NCBI GenBank assembly: GCA_021802425.1
Contig: JAJZXJ010000003.1
Coordinates: forward strand, 37,743-101,742
DNA length: 64,000 nt
Source of the DNA: Acidulodesulfobacterium sp021802425
GTDB taxonomy: Bacteria > SZUA-79 > Acidulodesulfobacterales > Acidulodesulfobacteraceae
Direction of reading: 5' to 3'
In this document: positions 35,028 to 44,034 of the stretch, piece after piece
How positions within the stretch are numbered: position 1 is the stretch's first letter
Layout: each line of letters opens with the position of its first letter
Program-made: the position numbers and the translations under genes
Notes under the pieces: generated by a model
Seen by the model: only the letters and a program-made list of their open reading frames with translations
Database searches by the model: none
Told to the model about the DNA's origin: nothing

Positions 35028-35783
35028 TTAAAAATAAAACAGTTTAAAAATTAGAGCGGTTATTAAGACGCCTATTAAACTACCGACAAAAACCTCAAGC
35101 CTTGTATGAATACCGCTGCTTATCCGGGAAAAGGCTATAAGCAAAGCCATGACAAATGTAAGAAGCGAAACAACGGGATTTAATGTTAAAAACGAAACCA
35201 TCAGCCATATTGAAAAGGCAATAGCGGAATGCCCGCTCGGCAGTCCGCCCCGAAGAGGCGTACCCTTGTTAAACATTGCCTTTATTATGATTATAGCGAC
35301 AAAAACAAGCGATATAACAACGATTGCGATGTCCGAACCCGGTGTCCTTATCATATTTACAATGTAGTATATCATATAATAAAGATATTTTGAAAATATT
35401 TCATAACCTACTATAAAAGCTCCAAAAGCCGACAAAAGAACCGCCCCTGCCGCCAAATTTTTTACGGCAGCCATTTTTGGAGACTGTTCTTTAGAAATAA
35501 AATCGGACAAATATTCTATGGAAGTGTTCACGGTTTCGGCAAATAAGACAAAAAATACGGAAATGAATATCAGGAGCAGGTCGATTTTGGGCAGCCGTAA
35601 AAAAAGGGCAAGCAAAATTGCGCTTAAAGCAACTATAAAATGAATCCGCATATTCCTTTCGGTCTTAGTTGCAAGTATTATTCCTTCTATTGCCGCATTT
35701 AACGATTCGGTCAATGTTTGCGGAGTATATTTTTTATCCCTATGTTTATAATCGTCTTTAATTTTAATATGGTTGCTTTCCAT
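35028..35783 (-). CDS. Fusion of DgkA-type lipid kinase and PAP2 phosphatase
   Basis: A 251-residue membrane protein. Residues about 20-130 are a DgkA/undecaprenol-kinase domain (ESLNAAIEGIILATKTERNMRIH, FAETVNTSIEYLSDF with Glu83, VKNLAAGAVLLSA). Residues about 150-250 are a PAP2 phosphatase domain with PSGHSA at 182-187 and SRISSGIHTRLEVFVGSLIG (Arg220, His226). The first PAP2 motif (K-x6-RP) is not clear. One chain would thus hold a kinase and a phosphatase acting on lipid carriers such as undecaprenol, or on phosphatidate. It lies 5 bases after ybeY, the usual place of dgkA. Confidence 0.85.
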   Translation of the reverse strand: MESNHIKIKDDYKHRDKKYTPQTLTESLNAAIEGIILATKTERNMRIHFIVALSAILLALFLRLPKIDLLLIFISVFFVLFAETVNTSIEYLSDFISKEQSPKMAAVKNLAAGAVLLSAFGAFIVGYEIFSKYLYYMIYYIVNMIRTPGSDIAIVVISLVFVAIIIIKAMFNKGTPLRGGLPSGHSAIAFSIWLMVSFLTLNPVVSLLTFVMALLIAFSRISSGIHTRLEVFVGSLIGVLITALIFKLFYF

Positions 35784-35788
35784 AATAT

Positions 35789-36307
35789 TTAAATCTTATC
35801 GAATAATAGTTTTTGCATATCCTTCATTTCTTTATCGTAAGTTTCATCGTTAATATCTAAAATATGCTCTTCGTCATGAACATATCCAAAAAGATGTAAA
35901 ATTCCGTGAATTATCAAAAGGGCTAATTCTTTGTTGAATCCGTTAATTTTATTTGAACTTATACTATTTTTAATCCATTTTTCCTTTTCCCAAAAATCCC
36001 TGTATTTTAAATAGTTTTTCCGGGCAACGGACGGAGCTATATAAATTTCTCCTATATGAAAAATATCCCCCTCATACTCATTGATTCCAAAGGATAAAAC
36101 ATCGGTCGCGGAATCTTTACGCAGGTAAGCTTTATTTAGTTTCCGTATATAAGCAGGGGAGCAAAAAATTATATCGATTTCGTAAGAACCGCAAAAAAGA
36201 TTTTCGATGGCGCTATGAACGATATAGCGGACTAACCTTTGATTTATTCCCTGCTTCCTTTGGAGATTCGTTATATTTACTATCTTCTTTGGCTTCCGTT
36301 TCTTCAT
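35789..36307 (-). CDS. ybeY: Endoribonuclease YbeY (16S rRNA maturation)
   Basis: The 172-residue protein has the zinc-binding motif HGILHLFGYVHDEEH (H-x3-H-x5-H) and the upstream LRKDSATDVLSFGIN. YbeY processes the 16S rRNA 3' end and takes part in 70S quality control. The frame from ATG 36307 overlaps the upstream pgpH gene by 95 bases. The first strand (VNITNLQ) is encoded in the overlap, and no ATG, GTG or TTG after it keeps that strand, so the overlap seems real. The order phoH-pgpH-ybeY-dgkA is widely conserved. Confidence 0.94.
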   Translation of the reverse strand: MKKRKPKKIVNITNLQRKQGINQRLVRYIVHSAIENLFCGSYEIDIIFCSPAYIRKLNKAYLRKDSATDVLSFGINEYEGDIFHIGEIYIAPSVARKNYLKYRDFWEKEKWIKNSISSNKINGFNKELALLIIHGILHLFGYVHDEEHILDINDETYDKEMKDMQKLLFDKI

Positions 36308-38528
36308 ATTCTAATGATCTGCCCATGTAAGGAATTCTTTGGTGGAAAACGCTATTCAACACTTTAACGAATGCATCTCCTATAATATGCAGGTCTTTTA
36401 ATGTCAACTCGCACTCATCGAGTTGTCCGTCGCTATAAATTCTATTCACCGTCTTTCTAACCATTAATTCTAACCGGGATGGAGAAATATTAACCATAGT
36501 CCTTGAAATAGCCTCGACAGAATCGGCTAACATTATTATGCCGGCTTCCTTGGTTTGGGGCTTTTTCCCGTTGTATCTAAATGTGTCTTTGGAAAGACCC
36601 TCATCTTTATTCTCCTTAGAAGCCTTCTCGTAAAATGCTCCAATCATGGATGTTCCATGATGTTCGCTAATTATATTTTCGACTCTGTTTCCCAAGCTAT
36701 ATTTTTTTGAAAGCTCCTGCCCCTCTTTAACATGGGAGGCTATTATCAAACTGCTCATCGTCGGGGCAAGTTTATCGTGCGGGTTTTCTCGATTAGATAT
36801 ATTTTCGATATAATAATTTGGTTTTAAGATCTTTCCTATGTCGTGATACAGGCTCGCGACTCTTGTCAGCAAGGGGTTTGCGCCGATGGCAGATGCGGCT
36901 GATTCCGCCAGTGTGGCAACCATTATCGAATGCTGATAAGTGCCGGGAGCCGCAATGGATAATTGTTTTAACAAAGGGTGATTGGTATTTGAAAGCTCAA
37001 GCAGTTTAAAATCCGTCGTATATCCAAAAATCCTTTCAAGTAAAGGTATCAGCCCGATTACCATTATGGATGAAATAACGCCGGATAAAAACGCAAAAAC
37101 AACGCTGTAAATGTTCTGGATATTGATCAGGTTAAGCCTCATTAAAGCGAATGCGATAACTATGCAGACATTTAAAACGCCGGTTATCACCCCCGCTTTC
37201 ACTATCCTGCCCCATGAAGAAAAGTCAAAAACCTCATAGGATGCGATTAAGCTCCCGCCAAATGTGTAAATCATAAAAAAGATGGAATTCTTGAAAATTA
37301 TCGATGTTAAAATCGAAAAAAGGGCTATATAAACAACCGAAACCTCCGAATTCAACACTATTCTAATCAGCATGGGACCGAAGGCAAAGGGTATTAAATA
37401 ATAAATATCGTTACGATTAATAAACGGAAAATATAAAGTCAGTGCATTCGCGAAAATAATCCCCGCTTTAATTATCAAAATAGATGTTATTAAAATCGTA
37501 ATGATAAAAAGAATATTCTTGAAATCAAGCGATAATCTGAACTTCTTGATATATCTATAAGGAAAAATATAGGAAAGGGACAAAAGAATTACGACAACAA
37601 AAAATAGGCCGATCAGGGATGGAATATTGTTTTCTAATTTAAATATCGATTCGTAGGTATTTAACTCGAGAGCTTTGGATTTAGCGATAAGCTTTCCCGC
37701 ATTAATCAGAAGCATACCCTTATCCACATGTATATAGATAAGCGGGGTTTCCTTTTTAATATCCTCGATTTTTTTTAGCGTAAGATATTTAGAATACACA
37801 ATATCAGGCTTAATAACACGGTAAACCAATTTATATATATCGTTCTGCATATAAGACGGCAAAAAGCTCAAATACTGCCTCGTATAATAATATGTAAAAC
37901 CTTTAACCTTTTTTAATGTGAAAAATATCTGGGGATAGCCTATTATCCTTGAGCCGTTTGTTATAACATTTCTTATTTCTATCTTTTTATCATTCGAAGG
38001 CGGCTCTGACAAAACACCCTTTTTATAAATATCGTCAACTATTTTTAAAATATAATTCTCGACATTTTTATTATAATTTAAAAAATAAAACTCGTTGAGG
38101 GTGGCCTTGTCTAATTTTATGCCAAGCTTTGAAGCGAATATATTCCCGGATACGGCTAAATTTCCATTATTTTGCGGATGAGCATGCTTATAAGATCTTG
38201 CAAAGGCAAAAGCCCTCTTTATCTTTCTCAGGAGCGTTACCTTGACTTCGGGGTAAAACAAATAAACATCGGGGGTATTTTTAATTTTTTGTTTAAGCAG
38301 GTTGTTGGTCGCCTTTACATTAATATACCTAAAACTTTTCTCGGCTATTATTGTCTTTTTTGCAATTTCACCCGCTTTATACTTGTTCTTAATGAATTCC
38401 ACGCCGTTGTAAAGCAAAAAGGTCAAAAATATTGAGGATATTAAAAGTAATGCTAAAAGGGGATAATAACGGTTTCCTGCTTCTAAGGCGTTATTTTTTA
38501 GGAATTCGAGAAATTTCGTTCGTTTCAT
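36213..38528 (-). CDS. pgpH: 7TMR-HD family membrane protein, PgpH-like cyclic-di-AMP phosphodiesterase
   Basis: The 771-residue protein has one N-terminal helix, a long extracytoplasmic 7TMR-HDED domain (about 50-305), seven transmembrane helices (about 310-510) and a cytoplasmic HD domain with QHSIMVATLAESA, LYHDIGKILKP and the later ISEHHGT. Related Listeria PgpH degrades c-di-AMP; whether this organism makes that nucleotide is not shown here. The C-terminal tail (about 30 residues, Glu/Lys/Ser-rich) overlaps ybeY. It overlaps phoH by 38 bases. Confidence 0.9.
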   Translation of the reverse strand: MKRTKFLEFLKNNALEAGNRYYPLLALLLISSIFLTFLLYNGVEFIKNKYKAGEIAKKTIIAEKSFRYINVKATNNLLKQKIKNTPDVYLFYPEVKVTLLRKIKRAFAFARSYKHAHPQNNGNLAVSGNIFASKLGIKLDKATLNEFYFLNYNKNVENYILKIVDDIYKKGVLSEPPSNDKKIEIRNVITNGSRIIGYPQIFFTLKKVKGFTYYYTRQYLSFLPSYMQNDIYKLVYRVIKPDIVYSKYLTLKKIEDIKKETPLIYIHVDKGMLLINAGKLIAKSKALELNTYESIFKLENNIPSLIGLFFVVVILLSLSYIFPYRYIKKFRLSLDFKNILFIITILITSILIIKAGIIFANALTLYFPFINRNDIYYLIPFAFGPMLIRIVLNSEVSVVYIALFSILTSIIFKNSIFFMIYTFGGSLIASYEVFDFSSWGRIVKAGVITGVLNVCIVIAFALMRLNLINIQNIYSVVFAFLSGVISSIMVIGLIPLLERIFGYTTDFKLLELSNTNHPLLKQLSIAAPGTYQHSIMVATLAESAASAIGANPLLTRVASLYHDIGKILKPNYYIENISNRENPHDKLAPTMSSLIIASHVKEGQELSKKYSLGNRVENIISEHHGTSMIGAFYEKASKENKDEGLSKDTFRYNGKKPQTKEAGIIMLADSVEAISRTMVNISPSRLELMVRKTVNRIYSDGQLDECELTLKDLHIIGDAFVKVLNSVFHQRIPYMGRSLEYEETEAKEDSKYNESPKEAGNKSKVSPLYRS

Positions 38529-39582
38529 AGGCTTTTATTATATTTTGAACAAGTTTATGCCTTAGCACATCAGTCCTGTTAAAATGTATTACTTCGATCC
38601 CTGAGGTATTGTTTAAAATCTTGCTTGCGGTTAAGAGACCAGATTCTTTATCTAAGGGAAGATCGGTTTGCGTTATATCGCCGTTTACGACAATTTTTGA
38701 ACCTGAACCGATTCTTGTAAGCATCATCTTCATCTGTTCGTTTGTGGCATTTTGCGCTTCATCCAATATTATAAAAGAGTTATTGAGCGTTCTACCCCTC
38801 ATAAACGCAATCGGCGCAACCTCTATAACATCCGTTTCGATAAGTTTCATTACCTTATCAAACTCGAGCATCTCGTATAGAGCGTCATATAAAGGTCTTA
38901 AGTAAGGATTGATTTTTTGTGAAATGTCTCCGGGTAAAAAACCCAATTTTTCACCGGCTTCTACGGCGGGACGCGTTAATATTATTCTGTCAAACAGCTT
39001 TTTTTGAAATAATGACACTGCGCAAGCCATAGCAAGATAAGTTTTTCCAGTCCCTGCAGGCCCGACTCCGATAACTATATCGTTTTTATAAATGGCGTCC
39101 ACATATTTTTTTTGATTTATCGTTCGGGGAGCTACAATCTTTTTTCTCGGGGTTATTAAGACAGAATTATAAAAATTGGCGCCGATATTTTGACCGGGGC
39201 TTTCAATTTTCATCTTTGCCAGTCTTATTAAATCGTTATCCGCAACAACTTTATTTGTTTTATATAAATCTATGAGGTCATATATAAATTCGCTGCAAAT
39301 TCTTACATTTTCTTTACCGCCCTTAACTAACAAAACATTGCCCCTGACCGATATATCAACGGCAAATTCAGTCCCGATAATATCTAAGATATGCGAGGAT
39401 GGGCTGGAAAACTTATTGAAAAGGTCAATGTCTTCTAACTCGATCTTTTCAATACGGGCGGAAATATTTTCTTTTGGCTCAGACTCATTTACCATAACCG
39501 CCTGCGCCGTTCCCCGCTCCGCAGCTGCTGCCTTCCGTATTTTACCTAAGTTTCTCAAATTATGTTTTTGACGACCTCTCAC
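38491..39582 (-). CDS. phoH: PhoH-family ATPase (YbeZ)
   Basis: The 363-residue protein has an N-terminal RNA-binding-like region (about 45-125) and a PhoH ATPase domain with P-loop GPAGTGKTYLAM, the downstream TRPAVEAGEKLGFLPGD, the Walker B-like FIILDEAQN and VNGDITQTDLP. YbeZ proteins work with YbeY in rRNA processing, consistent with ybeY two genes on. GTG 39582 gives an unusual basic N-terminus; an ATG at 39495 (MVNESEPKE) is a plausible alternative start closer to the family length. Two promoter matches lie just upstream. Confidence 0.93.
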   Translation of the reverse strand: MRGRQKHNLRNLGKIRKAAAAERGTAQAVMVNESEPKENISARIEKIELEDIDLFNKFSSPSSHILDIIGTEFAVDISVRGNVLLVKGGKENVRICSEFIYDLIDLYKTNKVVADNDLIRLAKMKIESPGQNIGANFYNSVLITPRKKIVAPRTINQKKYVDAIYKNDIVIGVGPAGTGKTYLAMACAVSLFQKKLFDRIILTRPAVEAGEKLGFLPGDISQKINPYLRPLYDALYEMLEFDKVMKLIETDVIEVAPIAFMRGRTLNNSFIILDEAQNATNEQMKMMLTRIGSGSKIVVNGDITQTDLPLDKESGLLTASKILNNTSGIEVIHFNRTDVLRHKLVQNIIKAYETNEISRIPKK

Positions 39583-39657
39583 CGGGATTATTATTTTATT
39601 GACGATACACCTTGAATTATACCGTTAATAAAACTTATGCCTGTTGTTTAAAGATAA

Positions 39658-39686
39658 ATCCTATAAATTACAACTTTATATGTCAA
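39658..39686 (-). promoter_or_regulatory. phoH operon promoter P2
   Basis: On the minus strand TTGACA (39686-39681) is followed after 17 bases by TAGGAT (39663-39658). The perfect -35 overlaps the -10 box of the upstream promoter P1, so only one polymerase can bind at a time. Confidence 0.5.
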
Positions 39687-39713
39687 TTATAACATGATTA
39701 ATAAAAAAGTCAA
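39686..39713 (-). promoter_or_regulatory. phoH operon promoter P1 (extended -10)
   Basis: On the minus strand TTGACT (39713-39708), a 16-base spacer ending in TGT, and a perfect TATAAT (39691-39686). This is the best sigma-70 match in the window and would drive the long phoH-to-waaA transcript. It lies in the 174-base gap after murJ. Confidence 0.75.
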
Positions 39714-39756
39714 AATGCCGTATCCGCTTATTTTATAGCAAGACGGGAGCGGACGT

Positions 39757-41322
39757 TTAAACCCGCCTTTTAAATTTCCCGGCTAAAACATCCCGCATAA
39801 CATGCAGCGAATCGTTTTTGAATATAAATGAAGCAAAAAGGTAAGATACTACTCCTATGACGAGAGAAACGACCACAATCATTAAAGAACGATAGTTTAA
39901 CCTGTTTAAAATAATTATTATAAGCTCGACAAAAACTCCCATAACGATGCTTGCCGCTATTGTCCTTATGAAGGACTTAAAAAAACCGGTTCCCAAGCCT
40001 ATCCTTTTTTTTGAATAAAGCCTCCTTAAAAGGAATAAGTAATTAAAAATCAAAGAAATGCTCGAGGCCAAAGCCAATCCGTCAACTCCCATTATTTGCA
40101 TAAGTATTACGGCAAGGATTATGTTAATTATCAAAGAATATACGGCTGCGTTAACGGGGGTCTTAGTGTCCTTCATCGAATAAAAAACCGGGACCACGGT
40201 CTTTAGCAATGCCGATGCCCATAGACCTATAATAAAAAAAAGGAGGACGGATGCCGTTTTTTGCGCATCTATCAAATTAAAAATCCCGTGCATATAGATT
40301 AATCTTACAAGATGATTTCTTAATAAGATTAACCCTATACTTGAAGGTATTATTATGAAAAACATAAGGGATGCGGAGAAGTTAAACGCATTATCCACCT
40401 CTTTTATGTCTCCTCTTGCAAAGGAAGCGGAAAGCGCCGGAAAAATTGCCGTTTGCATAGCTATGGCAAATACCCCGAGAGGGAACTGATAAAGCCTGTC
40501 CCCGTAGTAAAGATATGATATGCTCCCGGACGGCAAAAACGATGCAAGAAGGGTATCGAACAGCAAATTAAGCTGTATTACGGCCATTCCGAGAAGCGAA
40601 GGGGTAAGTAATTTAAAAACGGTCTTTACATCGCTATTTTTAAAATTAAATCTAAATCCCAGCTTGATTTTTTTTCGTTTAATATAGTAAACTTGCGATA
40701 AAATCTGCAAAATGCCGCCGATAATAACTCCGATAGCAAGCGCGTATATGCCTTCGTGAAAAAACGGCCTTAAAAAGATAGCGGAAATTATAAACAAAAT
40801 GTTTAATATTATGGGGTATATTGCACCCGGGGCATAAGAATTATGGACATTTAAAACCCCCGCAAAAAAAGCGGTAAGCCCTATTAAAAATATGTAAGGA
40901 AACATCATTCTGGTAAGAAATACGGTAAGATGAAGTTCAAAGGGCTTATTTAGAAAACCCGGGGCGGTTATAGCGACAAATATAAAAGAAAACAAAACGC
41001 CCAGACATGAGAGAAATAAAAGGATAAAAAAAAGAATTGTGAAAACGGTCATCAAGAGGTCAGAGGATTCCTCCGCCCGCTTTTTAACTAAGCTCTCTGA
41101 ATAGACAGGGATAAAGGACGCCGAAAGCCCCCCTTCCCCAAAAAGTCTTCTAAAAAGATTCGGTATCCTGAACGCGACAAAAAAGGCATCGGTGGCAACG
41201 CCGGCGCCAAAAAAATACGCAATACAAATATCTCTTAATAAACCTAAAATTCTGCTTATTAAAGTGAAAAACGAAACTACCGATAAATTCCTGACTATCT
41301 CATGATTTTTGGATTGTGCCAT
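39757..41322 (-). CDS. murJ: Lipid II flippase MurJ
   Basis: The 521-residue polytopic MOP-superfamily protein has about 13-14 transmembrane helices. It begins with VVSFFTLISRILGLLRDICIAYFFG and shows FRIPNLFRRLFGEGGLSASFIPVYSE, the MurJ hallmark. It moves lipid II across the inner membrane for peptidoglycan synthesis. It is the last gene of the ilv/leu/asd run, 9 bases after asd. Confidence 0.96.
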   Translation of the reverse strand: MAQSKNHEIVRNLSVVSFFTLISRILGLLRDICIAYFFGAGVATDAFFVAFRIPNLFRRLFGEGGLSASFIPVYSESLVKKRAEESSDLLMTVFTILFFILLFLSCLGVLFSFIFVAITAPGFLNKPFELHLTVFLTRMMFPYIFLIGLTAFFAGVLNVHNSYAPGAIYPIILNILFIISAIFLRPFFHEGIYALAIGVIIGGILQILSQVYYIKRKKIKLGFRFNFKNSDVKTVFKLLTPSLLGMAVIQLNLLFDTLLASFLPSGSISYLYYGDRLYQFPLGVFAIAMQTAIFPALSASFARGDIKEVDNAFNFSASLMFFIIIPSSIGLILLRNHLVRLIYMHGIFNLIDAQKTASVLLFFIIGLWASALLKTVVPVFYSMKDTKTPVNAAVYSLIINIILAVILMQIMGVDGLALASSISLIFNYLFLLRRLYSKKRIGLGTGFFKSFIRTIAASIVMGVFVELIIIILNRLNYRSLMIVVVSLVIGVVSYLFASFIFKNDSLHVMRDVLAGKFKRRV

Positions 41323-41331
41323 TAAATTTAA

Positions 41332-42375
41332 TCACAAATACTTTTGTATAAGTATTTCGGCTATCTGAATAGCGTTTAAGGCAGCCCCTTTTCTGACGTT
41401 ATCCGCAACAACCCATAAATTTAAGCCGTTCGGTATGGAAAAATCTCTCCTGATTCTTCCGACAAAAACATCGTCCAACCCTGCAACATGCGTCTGATAA
41501 GGGTATCTTTCGTCAGGGTCGTCGCTGAATATATTATCCACAACCTTTATGCCCTTTGTTTCGGACAACATAGCCTTAATATCTTTAATATCGAAAGGTT
41601 TCTCGGTTTCGATATTAATCGATTCGCCGTGGCAGAAGAACACGGGTACGCGGACGGTTGTCGCCGTTATGCCAATCCCCTTGTCATGCATTATTTTATG
41701 CGTTTCTTTTACCATCTTAATTTCTTCTTTGGTGTAACCGTCTTCACTAAAAACATCTATTTGGGGTATGCAATTAAATGCGATTTGAACGGGAAACTTC
41801 TCGGGAAATATATCGCCTTTTGCGTTTATAATCCCCGTGGTTTGGTAAAAAAGCTCATCCATTGCTTTTTTCCCTGCCCCCGAGGTTGATTGATAAGTTG
41901 AAACGACAACCCTTTTTATCTTATATTTATCGTGAATCGGTTTCAGCGGCACAACCATTTGAATAGTGGAACAATTGGGATTTGCTATTATGTTCTTTTT
42001 GCCGTAATGCCGTATATCGTCGGGATTAACCTCTGGAACAACTAAAGGAATATCGTCGTCCATTCTAAAATATGAAGTGTTATCGATTACGATAGCGCCT
42101 TCTTTTGCGGCAAGCGGAGAATATTTTGAACTGGCAGATGCTCCAGGACTTGACAGAACAATGTCTATTTTCTTTTTTTTAAAAGAATCTTCATTTAATG
42201 CTTCGACAATATAATCCTCGCCTTTAAACTTTACGGCCTCTCCCATAGAATTTTCGGAAGCAAACAGGTAAAGTTCCATAACGGGAAAATTTCTCTGTTC
42301 CAATATCTCTAAAAATTCTCTCCCGACCAATCCCGTAGCGCCGACAATGCCAACATTATATTTATCTTTTTTCAT
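41332..42375 (-). CDS. asd: Aspartate-semialdehyde dehydrogenase
   Basis: The 347-residue protein reduces aspartyl phosphate to the semialdehyde, the branch point to lysine/diaminopimelate, methionine and threonine. It shows the NADP-binding NVGIVGATGLVGREFLEIL, the catalytic Cys135 in ANPNCSTIQM, and STYQSTSGAGKKAMDEL. It lies 26 bases after leuB, the conserved leuB-asd order. Confidence 0.97.
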   Translation of the reverse strand: MKKDKYNVGIVGATGLVGREFLEILEQRNFPVMELYLFASENSMGEAVKFKGEDYIVEALNEDSFKKKKIDIVLSSPGASASSKYSPLAAKEGAIVIDNTSYFRMDDDIPLVVPEVNPDDIRHYGKKNIIANPNCSTIQMVVPLKPIHDKYKIKRVVVSTYQSTSGAGKKAMDELFYQTTGIINAKGDIFPEKFPVQIAFNCIPQIDVFSEDGYTKEEIKMVKETHKIMHDKGIGITATTVRVPVFFCHGESINIETEKPFDIKDIKAMLSETKGIKVVDNIFSDDPDERYPYQTHVAGLDDVFVGRIRRDFSIPNGLNLWVVADNVRKGAALNAIQIAEILIQKYL

Positions 42376-42401
42376 AAAACTCCTTTGTAAGAATCAGGGG
42401 C

Positions 42402-43496
42402 CTACGCCCGGGCTTCAACATCTTTTAATTCTGAAATAACCGCTTTGCCCATTTCTTTTGTGCCGATAAGTTTTGTTCCTGCGGAATTAGAATAAATATC
42501 AAGGGTTCTATATCCTTTTTTAATAACCCTTTCTACGGCTTTTTCTATCGCCACAGCCAAATTATCCATATCAAAGCTATAACGGAGCATCATTGCAACG
42601 GACAAAATTGCCGCCAGCGGGTTTGCCTTGTTTTGTCCTGCAATATCGGGAGCGCTGCCGTGAATCGGCTCATACATCCCCTTTTTGCCGTTCAAACTGG
42701 CCGACGGCAGCATGCCGATTGAACCTGCCACCATAGATGATTCGTCGCTCAATATGTCCCCAAACATATTTGTGGTAACAATAACATCGAACGATTTTGG
42801 CTGCCTTATGAGCTGCATCGAACAGTTGTCCACGTACATATTGCTTAACCCGACATCGGGATAATCCTTTGAAACGGCTGCCACAACTTGCCTCCACAGT
42901 TCGGTGGACTCCAGAACATTAGCCTTATCGACCGATAAAACCCTTTTCCTTCTTTTGCGGGCAATTTCAAATGCGATTTTTGCAATCCTTTTTATCTCAT
43001 TCGTTGTATAAACTAAAGTATTGACGCCCTTTTTTTGACCGTCTTCCATATCAAAAACCCCTCTCGGCTGTCCAAAATAAATCCCGCCGGTTAATTCCCT
43101 GACTATCATCATATCGGTTCCGCTTACAATTTCTTTTTTTAAGGGGGAGGCATCTATAAGTTCGTCATAAATTTTTGCGGGTCTGAGATTTGCATAAAGC
43201 CCAAGTTCGTATCTCAGTGTTAAAAGGGCTTTTTCAGGCCTGAGGGCAATCGGCAAAGATTCCCATTTTGGTCCGCCGACCGCTCCAAAAATAACGGCAT
43301 CCGATTCTTTGGCAAGCTTAAGGGCTCTTTCGGTTATAGGATTTTTATATTCGTCATAAGACGCCCCGCCGACAAGGCCTTCTTCTATTTCATAAGCCGC
43401 TCCATTTTCATCCAAAACAAATTTTAAAACATTTACAGCCTCTGAGGAAACCTCCGTGCCGATGCCGTCGCCGGCAAAAAGCGCCAATTTCATCAT
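42402..43496 (-). CDS. leuB: 3-isopropylmalate dehydrogenase
   Basis: The 364-residue NAD-dependent decarboxylating dehydrogenase performs the third step of leucine synthesis. It shows LFAGDGIGTEVS, GAVGGPKWESLPIALRPEKALL, the LRPAKIYDEL and MIVRELTGGIYFGQPRG motifs, and SVDKANVLESTELWR. GSAPDIAGQNKANPLAAILS is the signature near the C-terminus. Its start abuts the leuD stop. Confidence 0.97.
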   Translation of the reverse strand: MMKLALFAGDGIGTEVSSEAVNVLKFVLDENGAAYEIEEGLVGGASYDEYKNPITERALKLAKESDAVIFGAVGGPKWESLPIALRPEKALLTLRYELGLYANLRPAKIYDELIDASPLKKEIVSGTDMMIVRELTGGIYFGQPRGVFDMEDGQKKGVNTLVYTTNEIKRIAKIAFEIARKRRKRVLSVDKANVLESTELWRQVVAAVSKDYPDVGLSNMYVDNCSMQLIRQPKSFDVIVTTNMFGDILSDESSMVAGSIGMLPSASLNGKKGMYEPIHGSAPDIAGQNKANPLAAILSVAMMLRYSFDMDNLAVAIEKAVERVIKKGYRTLDIYSNSAGTKLIGTKEMGKAVISELKDVEARA

Positions 43497-43997
43497 TTAT
43501 CTAAGTCCTCCTTCCTTAACCCTTTTTCTCGCATATTCCATTAATCCCCCCGCATTAACAAGCTCGGACATAAACTTAGGAATGGGCTTTGCATTTATAA
43601 CGCTATTTTTAGTTAAATTTTTAATCTCGCCGTTATCGGTGTTTACCTCGAGCGTATCCCCATTATTGATATCATCGGTATTTGCTTCTAAAATAAACAG
43701 GCCGATGTTAAAGGAATTTCTGTAAAAAATCCTGGCAAAGCTCTTTGCTATAACGACCGGGACGCCGCTGGCTTTAATAGCCCTTGGGGCATGTTCTCTT
43801 GAGGAGCCGCATCCAAAATTATTTCCCGCAACAATAAAATCGCCTTTCGAAATATTGGAGGAAAACGCAGGGTCGGCATCTTCCATGCAGTGTTTTTTTA
43901 AATTCTCATCGCTTGAATCATTTAAGTATCTTGCCGGAATTATAGCATCTGTGTCTATATTGTCCCCGAACTTAAAAACTTTTCCCTTAAATATCAT
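43497..43997 (-). CDS. leuD: 3-isopropylmalate dehydratase small subunit
   Basis: The 166-residue swivelling subunit of isopropylmalate isomerase shows VFKFGDNIDTDAIIPARYL, the substrate-loop GNNFGCGSSREHAPRAIKAS and FARIFYRNSFNIGL. Its short length is typical of the bacterial/archaeal LeuD type encoded beside a separate leuC. It lies between leuC and leuB. Confidence 0.97.
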   Translation of the reverse strand: MIFKGKVFKFGDNIDTDAIIPARYLNDSSDENLKKHCMEDADPAFSSNISKGDFIVAGNNFGCGSSREHAPRAIKASGVPVVIAKSFARIFYRNSFNIGLFILEANTDDINNGDTLEVNTDNGEIKNLTKNSVINAKPIPKFMSELVNAGGLMEYARKRVKEGGLR

Positions 43998-44034
43998 AAA
44001 TAGAGTCCCCGTATTTTTTTATTGTGTTGTTTAA

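Noticed and set aside
39714..39756. TCCGCT/AGCGGA stem after murJ as a terminator
   Set aside because: The loop is 19 bases and the T-run starts 14 bases beyond the stem, overlapping the phoH promoter.
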